From contig NC_085140.1 in assembly GCF_024139115.2 (NCBI RefSeq), forward strand, positions 29,313,806 through 29,377,805: a stretch of 64,000 nt of DNA. Reading direction: 5' to 3'. A model generated the notes under the pieces. That model was given only the letters and a program-made list of their open reading frames with translations. It ran no database searches and had not been told where the DNA came from. Below are positions 10,166 through 20,601 of the stretch, piece by piece. The translations under genes and the position numbers were made by a program. The stretch comes from Armigeres subalbatus. Its lineage: Eukaryota > Arthropoda > Insecta > Diptera > Culicidae. Every line of letters starts with the position of its first letter. Position 1 is the stretch's first letter.

Positions 10166-10997
10166 GGAAAAAGAGTGTATTTCTGCCCAAAAGAGCATAC
10201 TTTCAGCTGTGCGTGTATAGCTTTTCATTCCAAATGGATTTTGGCCTGCTCTTCAACATTATGTTATACATACATCAGCATTAATACTGATAATTAACAC
10301 TGATATGTACTAGGGATCCTATAATGAGAGATATGCGAAAGCGGCCATTGTAAGCCAATCGAGCATTGCAGATTGAGACGAGGTTGAGAGGTATTGAGAT
10401 AGATTTTAAGAAAAATTTCATTTAATAAACAATTTGTTTTACTTTCGCGAGTAGAAGTAATCTAGTTTATGTATCGTGTTTCGCCTATTTGTATTGCACT
10501 TTTATTTTAGTGATGATGCTTACTTAACCCTTAAAGGCGCAAGGCGATTTTTTTAGAAATCGTCGAAAGTATTTTTAGCGTAAATTACCATTAAAATTAT
10601 TAACATTAAACTAATTTTCGGTTTGTTGTTTTAAAACAACATTGCGCATTTAAGGGTTAAGGCTTCATGACATGTCATTCAGAATGGCTGCCTTGCGGCT
10701 TACCAACACAGTCAAACAATCACCCACCTCACCCACCCGGATATGCACAGATTAATTTAATTTATATATTGACTACATACGTGGCCATTTTCTCACTAAA
10801 AAAAGTAAATCTGGACATAGTTCGAACTTCAATCTACGCGGCGGTATGATGATATTATCGCATAGCGCTAATGTAGGGAAGATATATAAGCAAGTGCACA
10901 AAGTGACAAAATTCCCCCAGTAACGCACCATGCTAACGACATCGCCGTTTTCAACACTCTGCACGTCGTCGGTAGCGTCGTATGCAAGCAATTATGA

Positions 10998-11151
10998 GGC
11001 TATCTGACGTTTAATCATCTTTCTCTTGCACGCGCACAGCCGGGATAGGGTTTGTTTTCATACGGAAACGCTTCCGAAGCGTTTCCGTATGAAAACAAAC
11101 CCTATCCCGGCTGTGCGCGTGCAAGAGAAAGATGATAAACGTCAGATAGCC
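10998..11151. repeat. 154-bp near-perfect hairpin
   Basis: The arms are GGCTATCTGACGTTT..AGGGTTTGTTTTCATACGG and the mirror image. They meet at GCTTC-C-GAAGC around 11075, essentially without a spacer. I see only one indel (TTTAATC against GATAAA). This looks like a very recent or converted MITE. Confidence 0.75.
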
Positions 11152-11165
11152 TTATTGATCAGCAG

Positions 11166-12670
11166 GGCTGTCAGATGATTTTTTCGTAAATCTGTATTGG
11201 CGACGATAAAAATCTGTATTGTCTGTATTTGTAAAGAAACCCGTATTTTTAAAAATTATGCCAAAAAATTAGTCTGACAATTGACTTCTCCAAAGCCAGA
11301 ATCACCAATACTAATGTCACTGTGTAGGATGTGTAAAATAAAAGTGGCTGGTAATCCAGTTGCAGAAAAACTATCACAAACACTTTGAGAGGAATACTGC
11401 GGAGTCACTCACATTATTCATTTGGAGAAGTCAATTATAATATTATGTGATTTTTTTCCTTTTTGATCGTATAATAAGTAATGTGATTTTCAATGAGATT
11501 TCATAACAGCAAAGGAATCAAATTAGGAACTCCAGATGCCTCTTAGAATGATTAGAATATAGTTGAAGTTTCAGATCATGTTAATTTTCCTCAGTAGTTT
11601 AAGAAAGTAGAAAATTTTGCTGGGTTTTGGACTGCTTACTAGTTTCAAAAAAAATCAAATAACCGTTTCAAGTGAAAAATCAATGAAATGATTTTTTAGC
11701 AATTATTGGACTCAAGTTTAAACGATCTGTGACATTTTAAAATAAATTTATCAATATGTAAATTTGTTGTTGATTTTAAGACTTTTACCGAACAGTTTGG
11801 TAATCCAAAATTTGCCAAACACGCACCAGAGAGCTGCTTTAGTCTGTAGATATGCCAAAAATCTGTTCGAAATTTTTAAATTTTCTCTTACCAATTGCAG
11901 CATATCATGCTGGCAAACTTATTTTCCCATACGATTGAAACGATGCAATTTGCTTAATAATTATATATTATGACTTAAAAAATTGCTATCTTGATGAATT
12001 AAAGAGATATCGAGAGAGATGTAAAATAACTTATTCAAACATTTATCTTGAGGTGACCTATTCAAAATGTATCCAGCATTTCGCGCACGGCAATGGTTGC
12101 CGTTTTTTGACACTTGGCTGCCTAGAAAAGTGTCAAACAACGGCAGCCATTAACGCGCGCGAAATGCTGGATTGTACGTGGATTTCCCTATTGGACCCGA
12201 CCGTTCGAAATAGTCGCTCCTTGAACAGTCGTTAAAATCGCCGTTTCCACCTTCACACTCGTTTTCGTAGTAAAATCTGTCAAAACTGACAAGCCTGCCA
12301 TGTGCTTTTTGCTGTTTCCATCGGACTTCTCTCTGTTTTCCCGATGTTTTGACAGACAAGGAGCAAAAAACAAGGCAATCTACCAAACATTTATTGAGTT
12401 TGGCAAATCTTGCTGCAAGAGGGAACGTTTGAAATAGGCAAGTGAACCGATCTTCGAATCCATTGATCAAGTAAATCCACAATATTTGGAATTCTATTAC
12501 TAAGATTATTTCAATTGCTGAAACTCCAAGAATTTCACCAATTTTAAATATTACTGGACTGGACGTGTATTGACAGAATCCGGTATAATCTGTAAAAATC
12601 TGTATTGCATTTGAAAAATCTGTATAAAATCTGTAATCTGTATCAAGTCTGTATTGATGTTTAAAAATCT
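11166..12670 (+). repeat. Blocks rich in AATCTGTATT at both ends of a ~1.5 kb stretch
   Basis: The left block (11166-11255) begins CAGGGCTGTCAGATGA and has several copies of AAATCTGTATT. The right block (12555-12670) has AATCTGTA or TCTGTATT at least six times. The blocks are direct repeats in style. The unit between them has no credible ORF and contains the 12062-12178 hairpin. The family was not recognised. Confidence 0.4.
12062..12178. repeat. Inverted-repeat MITE (~50 bp arms)
   Basis: The left arm contains ATCCAGCATTTCGCGC, then GGTTGCCGTTTTTTGACACTT. The right arm contains AAGTGTCAAACAACGGCAGCC, then GCGCGAAATGCTGGAT. A ~10 bp loop separates them. Arm mismatches are modest. Confidence 0.7.
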
Positions 12671-13372
12671 ATATAATGATATGTCGATATGAACTATTGT
12701 GAAATCATAGCGGAAACATTTAAAATATCGATAAAATTAATCAATCTTTTCCTAACGCATTATGTATTGATGCAATAATAATATCTCATTGATTCTGTTT
12801 TGGGGTGCATTGTAAAAATTGAAAAATCGGAGCAAAAAATGATCTTGTTTTTTGGTGCGCTTGAGCAGCTGGCAACAACGGTTTAAGATGTAAACATAAA
12901 CAGCCAGCCTAGTGAAAATAAAATCCAATAATATTCAGCCAAACAAAAGAAAAACTGATGCTTTTCTGACAAATTCCATCAGGTAATCCCATATTTAGAC
13001 TGTATTGATTGATACTGCGTCTAAATTGGGCTGAACTCTTCCGAATGCATGCAATGTTTACTGTTGTCGGATGTTAACAAAAAATTATTCCCACGTGTAT
13101 GCTTACTGAATTGATATTGGAAGTTGCCACCACTACAAATCCATGGTTGATGATTTTTATGACACAATTACATATAAATTTGAGTGTCACAACGCTTCAC
13201 CTTAAACACTGTTAGTGGACAGACAAACATATTCCAAATTGTTATCAAATACAAAGTCATATACAAGCTTCAACATTTTGCGCTGCGGCAAGTGCTGGAA
13301 GCGTTTGCTAACAAGAGTAACAGTGTTGCTAAATCGTCTGGAAAAGTATTTGCATATCTCTCATTATAGGAT

Positions 13373-13934
13373 CCGTAGTGCTATCCAGCGAGACCAACAA
13401 AACATCTATCAAAAATGAGTCAATATCTGTCAAAAGTAATCTGGCTCTGCGAGCAGGGTTATTTGGAAATTTTTGAACAGTTCCTGTCACTTTTAAGTTT
13501 AATTCGATTTTGATTCACGAATCGGACCAAAGCCTAAGTGAAAAACAAGCTTTAGAATTAAAACATTGAACTATTTACAGTGGTGGCCAGTGAATTGTCC
13601 TGCTTTCAAACATTTAGTCTAATAATAGCTGTACGAATCATGATATTTCGATACGAAATCAATACACGAGGAACGGATTTCAGGAAGTGTTGATTTTGTT
13701 CATTATTTTAAAATGTTGTAGTTTTTAATGCGTAAAAATGGACCACATCAAAAGTAGAGGTGTACCTTCATTAATGACAAATGTTTGAAATTTTGCCCCA
13801 CGGTTCAGCACGAGCGCGCTTCAGAGTCTCAAATGATATCTTGCTAGTGCTGTGAACATCAATCCAAAAAAATGCAATATTTTTTTAAAACTTTATTAAA
13901 GTGATTTCTAAAATATGCTTAATAGACTGGCCCA
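13373..13934. other. No recognisable feature
   Basis: AT-rich sequence without a credible ORF, repeat arm or RNA gene that I can support. Confidence 0.4.
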
Positions 13935-14290
13935 GCTTAGTATGGGGAGAATTTTTTTGTCGAATTCTGTCACTCATTCGATCTGGAAATTGGTTCTGGT
14001 TGCTCGATTGAGCTCAGAATTGCAAAATGGGCAGTTGGTATGCTACAGAACAATTTAACAGAACGTTGTACGATGATTAAATGAACTTTTACTTAGCTAC
14101 CGGCTGATTTATTAGGAGCTGATTTATTGATCGAATCGTATCAGCCGAAAACTATATAAAAGTTAATTTAATCATCACTCAATGTTCTGTAAAATTGTTC
14201 TGTAGCATACCACGTGCCGTTTTTGCAATTCTGAGCTCAATCGAGCAATCAGAAATAATTTCCAGATCGAATGAATAACTGAGGTGTATT
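13935..14290. mobile_element. Foldback MITE with ~150 bp arms
   Basis: The left arm reads CATTCGATCTGGAAATT.. TGCTCGATTGAGCTCAGAATT.. GGTATGCTACAGAACAATTT.. GATGATTAAAT. The same blocks appear in reverse complement in reverse order from 14155 to 14280. A short spacer of ~50 bp (GGCTGATTTATTAGGAGCTG) lies between them. The arms differ at roughly one base in ten. Confidence 0.7.
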
Positions 14291-14519
14291 TTCCTATACA
14301 TTTTGACTAAAAATCCCATACAAACTTCAAATCAATTGCGCCAGCTTATGTAACCAGCGATTAAGCTGAAATTTTGAGAGATTAATTTTCTCACCCAAAG
14401 ACACAATCCAGGGGGATGCCCCGTGGAATTCGACAACTTTTTGCTTCCTGGGATGCTTAAGTTCATCACCAAAAAATTATTTTGCACAATATACAACTTT
14501 AAGCCAAAATACAACTTTG

Positions 14520-14682
14520 GGGCCGTACACAAATTACGTAAGCACTAATGGGGGGAGGGGGGTTTGTCATTTTCTTACGCACCATATAAATAAAATATCA
14601 TTTGTATGAAAAAAATCTTACATGGTGGGGAGGGGGGTCGAAAAGCCCAGAAAAAATGCTTACGTAATATGTGTACGACCCC
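14520..14682. mobile_element. MITE, GGGCCGTACACA / ACGTAAG type
   Basis: The TIRs are GGGCCGTACACAAATTACGT and, at the right, ACGTAATATGTGTACGACCC. A G-rich tract (GGGGGGAGGGGGG) sits next to the left TIR and a second one (GTGGGGAGGGGGG) near the right. The same family is at 53463-53634; related families with other outer termini are at 46.2, 50.3 and 62.6 kb. Confidence 0.75.
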
Positions 14683-14689
14683 TTTAGAC

Positions 14690-14745
14690 CCGAACTCTCG
14701 AATTGAGGGTCGGGGGTTCGAGTCCCATCGAAGAGAGAGTGGTTA
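14690..14745 (+). other. tRNA-like 3' half with B-box
   Basis: GGGGGTTCGAGTCCC resembles a tRNA T-arm and internal promoter B-box. It is preceded by a hairpin-like CTC-TCGAATT-GAG that could be an anticodon arm. There is no D-arm or proper acceptor stem, so this is a SINE or tRNA remnant, not a functional tRNA. Confidence 0.3.
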
Positions 14746-14809
14746 TCTCCAATACATTTTTTAAATCATTATTTTCAACATAATGTACATATTCACATAT
14801 GAGTTTTCA

Positions 14810-16068
14810 TATTATTATTAGTTTATTCAGACTAAGGCCGAAGTGGCCTGTGCGGTATATAAGAGTCTTCTCCATTCGGCTCGGTCCATGGCTATACGTC
14901 GCTAACCACACAGTGTACGAAGGGCCCGCAAGTCATCTTCCACCTGATCGATCCACTTTGCCCGCTGCGTACCTCGCCTTCTTGTGCACGTCGGATCGTT
15001 GTCGAGAACCATTTGCACCGGGTTACTGTCCGACATTCTGGCTACGTGCCCGGCCCACCGCAGTCTTTCGATTTTCACGGTGTGAACGATGGATGGTTCT
15101 CCTAGCAGCTCATGCAACTCGTGGTTCATTCGTCTCCTCCACGTATCGTCCGCCATCTGCACCCCACCATAGATGGTACGCAGCACTTTCCTTTCGAAAA
15201 CTCCAACTCCAAACGTCGACATTGATATATGCGCGTTGGTCCTCCACGAGCATCGTCCAGGTCTCGTGTCCGTAGAGGACTATCGGTCTAATGAGCGTTT
15301 TGTAGATTGTCAGTTTGGTACGGCGGCGAACTCTATTCGATCGGAGCGTCTTGCGGAGTCCAAAGTACGTACGATTTCCAGCCACTATGCGTCTCCGAAT
15401 TACTCTGCTGGTATCATTTTCGGCAGTCACCAGTGATCCCAAGTACACAAATTCTTCTACCACCTCGATTTCGTCACCACCGATGCAAACTTGCGGTGGG
15501 TGTCTTCTCTTGAACCTCTTCCTATCATGTACTTCGTCTTCGACGTGTTGATGACTAGTCCGATCCGCTTAGCTTCCCTCTTCAGTCTGATGTAGGCTTC
15601 CTCCATCTTCTCAAAGTTAAGTGCCATAATATCTATGTTGTCGGCGAAGCCAAATAGCTGGACGGACTCATTGAAAATTGTGCTACTCGTGTTAATCCCT
15701 GTTTTTCGTATTACCCCTTCCAAAGCGATGTTGAATAGCAGACACGAAAGACCATCACCTTGCCGTAAACCTCTGCGGGTTTCGAAGGGACTCGAGAATG
15801 CCCTTGAAACTCGAACTATGCACATCACCCGATCCGTCGTCGCTTTGATCAACCGTGTCAGTTTATCCGGAAATCCGTGTTCATGCATTAGCTGCCATAG
15901 CTGGCCCCGATCGATTATATCATATGCGGCTTTGAAGTCGATGAATAGATGATGTGTGGGCACGTTGTATTCGCGGCATTTCGGCAGTACTCGCCCATAA
16001 AAAGTTTTCATAACATTGTAGTAAATTAATGTCCAAGTCGGGTGGTTTAATCCCCGGAATATAGGCAA
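14810..16068 (-). pseudogene. Non-LTR retrotransposon RT and 3' end (broken)
   Basis: Read on the minus strand, this gives a LINE reverse transcriptase C-terminal half. FIDFKAAYD is catalytic motif A and GLRQGDGLSCLLFNIALE is motif B. The motif C segment reads FADNID where FADDID is expected, so a catalytic aspartate is replaced by asparagine. A frameshift near 15.46 kb leads into VYLGSLVTAENDTS, TIYKTLIRPIVLYGHETWTM and RLRWAGHVARMSD, then the conserved 3' end QVEDDLRALRTL. The element is 5'-truncated at about 15.99-16.07 kb. The 3' terminus near 14.8 kb has short TTATTA runs. Fragments related to this family occur at 27.16 kb (+) and 32.7 kb (-). The clade is not assigned; it is not of the Juan/Jockey type seen at 38.6 kb. 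Confidence 0.75.
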
Positions 16069-16335
16069 TTAACTTTGATTGAAATCCATTAAATGTTATT
16101 TACTCTTATTTGAGTTAATATATACTTGGAATATATGATTGGAAAATTGCGTACTCTTACCTCACCCGATGTGCCCTCTTACTCCACCGGAGGTGTAAGA
16201 GTGCGTTTTTCACATGTCTTGAAATAAGGGTTCTACTAAAACGAATTACAATAATTTCAATATTTGTTCCACTGGGTAACATGTAGGAAGAGTATACGAA
16301 TCGTCGACATTGATATGATATGCAGAAGCTTGCTT

Positions 16336-16461
16336 CATAAAGCCCCAAACGCAATACAACGGAACGACGACGGAAACGGCGAATTTGACAGTTAGCCCAT
16401 ATATTTTCTGTCAGATTTTCCGCTTCCGTCGCCGTTCCGTTGTATTGCGTTTGGGGCTTAA
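16336..16461. repeat. Inverted-repeat MITE, AAGCCCCAAACGCAATACAA type
   Basis: The left arm AAGCCCCAAACGCAATACAA, GGAACGACGACGGAAACGG, TTTGACAG is mirrored by CTGTCAGA, CCGTCGCCGTTCC, TTGTATTGCGTTTGGGGCTT. The spacer is ~15 bp. It resembles a short palindromic mosquito MITE. Confidence 0.75.
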
Positions 16462-16617
16462 GGGCTACATGATCGATTGCTCCATGATCTTGGGCTACAT
16501 GATTGATCTTGCTCCACTCTACTCTATTAGGTTATACAAAAAAAAAAAATCTGTCTACATGTAAGAGTCACAACCACAATCAGCTTAATTTAGAAAAAAA
16601 AATCTGAAGGTTTAAAG

Positions 16618-17870
16618 GTATTAAAATTTACGGGACACTTTATTTTTCAAATAACGGCCATTCAGTAAAGATATGTTTTTTTTTCAGAGTGGTTTCCAGA
16701 AACATCAAGTTTTTGAGTTTAGAGTTTAGAGCAGTTCCTGAGAAGATCGAGCATTTCAAATTCGTGGAATGAAGTCGAGTTTGGATAATTGTAAGACATT
16801 TAACTAAAACGGAGGTGCAAAAATGTAGCATACATTGTCGATCCTAGTACAAAATTAAATCGAACTTGTATTGAAATGTCGTGAATGAAAACAGAAACAA
16901 ATGTTCGTGGATGAAGTGAAGTAGATATGAATATTGAAAAAAAGTATAATTTAATTCCAGATTTTATTTTATTCCGAGTACAGTTGTTTGCTGATTACTG
17001 TTGCGACGAACGGTTGAACAAATAAAACTCATACCACAGAGAGATACGGAGATCTTTATCGTGTGGTTTTCAGTATCAACGTCAGATTCAGCCATTGTCG
17101 CACGCAAATATTGATCAGCAGTTAATTCAGTTCAAGGTAATTATTCATCCTATATTTCCTACGACATTCGCCTTTCAATAATCTTTTGTTTTTTAGAACG
17201 GTTCTACCATTCTCAAGTTCTTAAGGGTCGTGAAATGTTAACTTAAATGTAACACATTTAACTGCAAAACGTGTGCAATGACCTAGTATACATTGCCGGA
17301 GCTACTACATGAATTGAAAACATATTGAAATATTGTGAATGAAAGTTGAAACAAGGAAGGAAAAAATGAATTTCTTAGTGTACTGAATACCGCAAGCACA
17401 TGAATGCCGTAGTTTGCTTAGTATTGTTGCGACGAACGTTTGAGTCTAGAAAATTCGTATTTCACAGAGATGGGGCGCTCAGCATTGCGTAAACCGAGGC
17501 ATCTACGGCCAGACGGCATATATTGTCTCATGGGTACATTGACATCCAGGTGATTATATTAAAGGTGAGTATCCCTTCCATGTTTTACCAAAAACTTAAA
17601 TTTTTAAATGCCCGCCATTCAACAATTATTTACTATCACAGCGGTTTCCAAAATAGTAGAGTTTGTAAAACAATCGCCGTTCGATAACTGTAAGACATTT
17701 AACTGCAATGCGACTTCAAAGACCTAGCTAGGACACAAGAAATTGGCATTGAAATTTGAAGTTTTTGTAAAGGTTAAGTTTTAGTTGAAGTTTTTGTTAG
17801 ACAAATACAACAAACCGGTGAACAATTCTGATGACCGAATCAACAGCTAAACCATCTGGAACCATTTGAT
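16618..17870 (+). other. Three diverged ~450 bp tandem units with exon/intron-like boundaries
   Basis: Each unit repeats the same landmarks in order. First is a donor-like AAAG|GT (16617/16618, 17136/17137, 17564/17565), then 60-77 nt. Next is an acceptor-like pyrimidine tract plus AG (16687, 17196, 17641), then GGTTTCC or GGTTCTACC. Then comes GTAAGACATTTAACT (16791), TAACACATTTAACT (17250) or GTAAGACATTTAACT (17690). The first two units also share GTTGCGACGAACG and a (C)ACAGAGAGAT-type segment. Units are only partly alike outside these blocks. Only very short frames follow the acceptors, and none starts with ATG. The pattern is what an array of duplicated non-coding exons would look like, but no transcript evidence is available here. 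Confidence 0.4.
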
Positions 17871-17887
17871 GTCCTAATTCAGCATAT

Positions 17888-18175
17888 CTTCTTCTTCTTA
17901 TTGGCATTACATCCCCACACTGGGACAGAGCCGCCTCGCAGCTTAGTGTTCATTAAGCACTTCCACAGTTATTAACTGCGAGGTTTCTAAGCCAGGTTAC
18001 CATTTTTGCATTCGTATATCATGAGGCTAACACGATGATACTTTTATGCCTAGGGAAGTCGAGACAATTTCCAATCCGAAAATTGCCTAGACCGGCACCG
18101 GGAATCGAACCCAGCCACCCTCAGCATGGTCTTGCTTTGTAGCCGCGCGTCTTACCGCACGGCTAAGGAGGGCCC
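17888..18175 (-). mobile_element. tRNA-related SINE, full length
   Basis: On the minus strand it begins GGGGCCCTCCTTAGCCGTGC, with an A-box-like TAGCCGTGCGGTAAGACG and B-box GGTTCGATTCCCGG. Its body includes TCTAGGCAATTTTCGGATTG, AAATTGTCTCGACTTCCCT, and CTTAGAAACCTCGCAGTTAA. It ends ATGCCAATAAGAAGAAG. It is flanked by a 14-bp target-site duplication with one mismatch (CTAATTCAGCATAT at 17874-17887, CTAATTTAGCATAT at 18176-18189). The family is probably Feilai-like. Confidence 0.85.
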
Positions 18176-18433
18176 CTAATTTAGCATATACCTAGTACTT
18201 ATACGCCAATAACACGGCACTAAAACCATGGACAGCTTTTTACACGATATGGTCTCCCCTGAGAATCTGCAACTGCTAAATTAAGCAAAGACATGCTGTT
18301 TGTGTATTCGCGATACCTCTTTCTACCACCGCACGTGGCAGGGTAACTCAAATTGAGTGACTCATTGGACTATTTTGGGTGGCAGTTGCAGAAAATTTTA
18401 TATATCGCTAGCTGCTACAATGATTTATTCCTA

Positions 18434-18516
18434 ATAATAGGCGGTAATCGAACCCACACTCCACCGCACGATTCGATTGGATACCTGTCGAAACTAACCG
18501 CACCGCTACAAACGCC
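18434..18516 (-). other. tRNA-like sequence (SINE head or tRNA relic)
   Basis: On the minus strand AGGCGTT..TAGCGGTGCGGTTAG resembles an acceptor strand plus A-box. GGGTTCGATTACCGCCT resembles a B-box followed by the matching acceptor strand (AGGCG against CGCCT). The T-stem does not pair well and the anticodon arm is unclear, so a working tRNA is unlikely. Confidence 0.3.
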
Positions 18517-18599
18517 TCGATTATACGCCCTTCACGGCTGACGCCTATGGCTCGACCTTTATTATTTAGGGATCTCACTGGAAGGAAACAATTCACTAA

Positions 18600-20577
18600 G
18601 AAAATCTTCGTTTGGAGAACTGAGCTTATAGTGATTCAATAGACACGCAAATCAGCCGCCCGGAGAGCTTTACCAGCCGCTGCCATTGCTCACGTCTCAC
18701 AATGAGTCAAATAGGTGCACTAACTCCCACAAGCAGCTCTCATCATTTCATCATTGCGCTTTCAACCGTCGTCTTGGTAGGACGTATATCACTAGCGGTT
18801 CGTTGTGCTTTCAATGGTGATGTATTCTTGTGTGTAGTTAAGAAGTTTCCATGTTCTGTCTACGCTGTAAGATGTCTGTGAGCTCTCAATACGATTGCAT
18901 AAAACAACGCAGTGTTTAAGGAACTGATACTGTGTCGTCTCAGACTGAACGATTTTTTCCACTGGTTGATGAACAGGACTCAAATCGATAAAAGTGGTGA
19001 AAGTGCGCGGGGCTAAAAAGTGACGACGTCGGCCAGTCAGTGGAAGTCATTGGAAAAAGTGCAATATCTCTCTCGAGCTAGTATTGCTCTCGTTTGCTGT
19101 TTGTCACCCCCTCCTATTCTTGTTTTTCCACTTTTGGAAACGAGTGAACGGCAAGGTGTCGGTGGCAGTGTGGCGTGGATACCATAGCGATATACAGTTT
19201 TAATGATTTTGTGTGGATCGTTTCAACTGAGTGTGAGTAACTCACCCATCACATTCAGTGAGAATGAAGAGAAGTAATAAACATTGGCTGTCGCGCACAC
19301 TCACGCGAAAGATTGTGTCAAAAAAGCAACATTACATTGTTGCCAGAGTTTCTGCCGTCGAATAGTGCAGGAACAGCCGCCGTCGCTCTTGAAATGCGTG
19401 GACAGTGTTTCCACTAATATCACTGAAGAAAAAAAAATAAAACAAGACGAAATTGTGAAGCGCAGGGGTGGAACCGTGTTGGTGAACATTCAGGTTGCTT
19501 GCCAAAAGGCAGTGTATGCGGACAATGAATAACGGAGGCAGAGAAGGAGATACCGAGACCTTCTGCTAGAAACTTGCACTAATACAGTGCAAATAGATTC
19601 AATCGAGCGAGATCGAGATCTCAGACTTAACATACTTTCTAAATATAATTGACTCGACGTAGGAATCGAACGGACGGATTATTTTTGCGTTCCCGAAGTG
19701 AATGTGGAGTGAAGTTTTTTTATGCCTCTATTCCCGGTGGATGTGTGAATTAACGGCGCAGGGTTGTCCTGCAGTGAAGCTAATCTCAGTATGAGGTTAC
19801 AAGTGAATCTAGTTGGATAACGGATAACGGATGTTGACCAAGTAATGAAAGTGTATCGATCCTTCACTTTTGGAAAGTTTTTCACCGAAAAGTAGCAAAA
19901 AGGGAAAATTCTTCACTTTTTCTTCCCCGTCTGTAAGTGTATTTGTAAAGGAGTTCGAGTGTGCGTGCAGAAAATGCATGAATATAGGCGGTCGAGATCT
20001 ATCATACCCTGTGTGGATATGGCTGTGTGAGGATCTCTTGCTATCACTTTCGATGTATTTGTGCGTATTTTTCGCAAATGTCAAATATGACAACAGTGTT
20101 TTAGCTTGTTTTCCATGTCCGCCATTTTCTACCGTCGCCATCGGATGGTGGAAATAGTCATCTTATAGTCGATGTCGCTAGTGGTGATAAAGCGGTATCG
20201 GCAGCGTAATAAACCTATTACGAGAGGAAGGTGAAGAATAGGAAGAAATCCCTGAGGCGAAGTGAATAATAACCAATTCTGATTCAGAAGAAAATTTTGT
20301 TACCAAGAAAAGGAAGGGTTCTCACTCTTGGAAACCAGTGCTTTAGGTGAAGAGAAGCAAAAGAAAAGAGGCAGAGAGAGAGGTGTCAATCTCGAATAGA
20401 AATTGGTAAATGTGCAACAGTGTATGTGTTTGTTCAAATGTACGCGAATCTTAGTGTTGGTGTATGAAATGATTCGAAGCAGGGAGCAGCTAAGAGCAAT
20501 TTTACCCACACAGTAAATAACCAAAGTAAAGTGGCAGCAAATAGCAGTGTAGAAATTGTTTTTACTCTCTAGTGAAA
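18600..20577 (+). promoter_or_regulatory. Presumed promoter and long 5'UTR region of Med13
   Basis: The sequence leads into the Med13 initiation exon and is largely free of recognised transposons, unlike its surroundings. Arthropod initiator-like TCAGT occurs at ~19035 and at 19255-19259, the latter within CACATTCAGTGAGAATG. The true start site cannot be decided from sequence. Several upstream ATGs and short frames exist, including one ending in front of the Med13 start. No intron boundaries in the UTR are claimed. Confidence 0.4.
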
Positions 20578-20601
20578 ATGTTAAACATAACACAACCATG
20601 A
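20578..20601 (+). CDS. Short uORF overlapping the Med13 start codon (MLNITQP)
   Basis: A 7-codon frame starts at ATG 20578 (context GAAAATG) and stops at TGA 20599-20601. The stop shares bases with the Med13 ATG (20598-20600), giving an ATGA overlap. Ribosomes finishing this uORF would be placed on the main start, so it could tune Med13 translation by reinitiation or bypass. The arrangement is directly visible; its use is inference. Confidence 0.35.
   Translation: MLNITQP

Larger units (their letters stand above)
9712..10217. mobile_element. Composite of nested MITEs
   Basis: The outer inverted repeat is AAGTATGCTCTTTTG (9729-9743) against CAAAAGAGCATACTT (10189-10203). A third related copy, CAAAGTACGCTCTTTCG, lies in direct orientation at 9984-10000. 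Between the first and second copies is a long palindrome (9765-9958). Between the second and the inverted copy is a separate MITE (10002-10165). The layout suggests successive insertions into, or duplication of, one terminal-repeat element. Confidence 0.6.
10315..13372. mobile_element. ~3 kb element bounded by matching inverted ends (composite)
   Basis: GGATCCTATAATGAGAGATATGC at the left is mirrored by GCATATCTCTCATTATAGGATCC at the right. No internal ORF resembles a transposase. The interior carries two further hairpins (10998-11151 and 12062-12178) and two CTGTATT-rich blocks. It could be one non-autonomous element with later insertions, or two unrelated copies of one terminal sequence in opposite orientation. 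A target duplication was not resolved. Confidence 0.4.

Noticed and set aside
14690..14745. Functional tRNA gene
   Set aside because: Only a T-arm/B-box and a possible anticodon arm are present; no D-arm or acceptor stem.
18434..18516. Functional tRNA gene
   Set aside because: Acceptor strands match but the T-stem and anticodon arm do not fold properly; treated as a SINE or tRNA relic.
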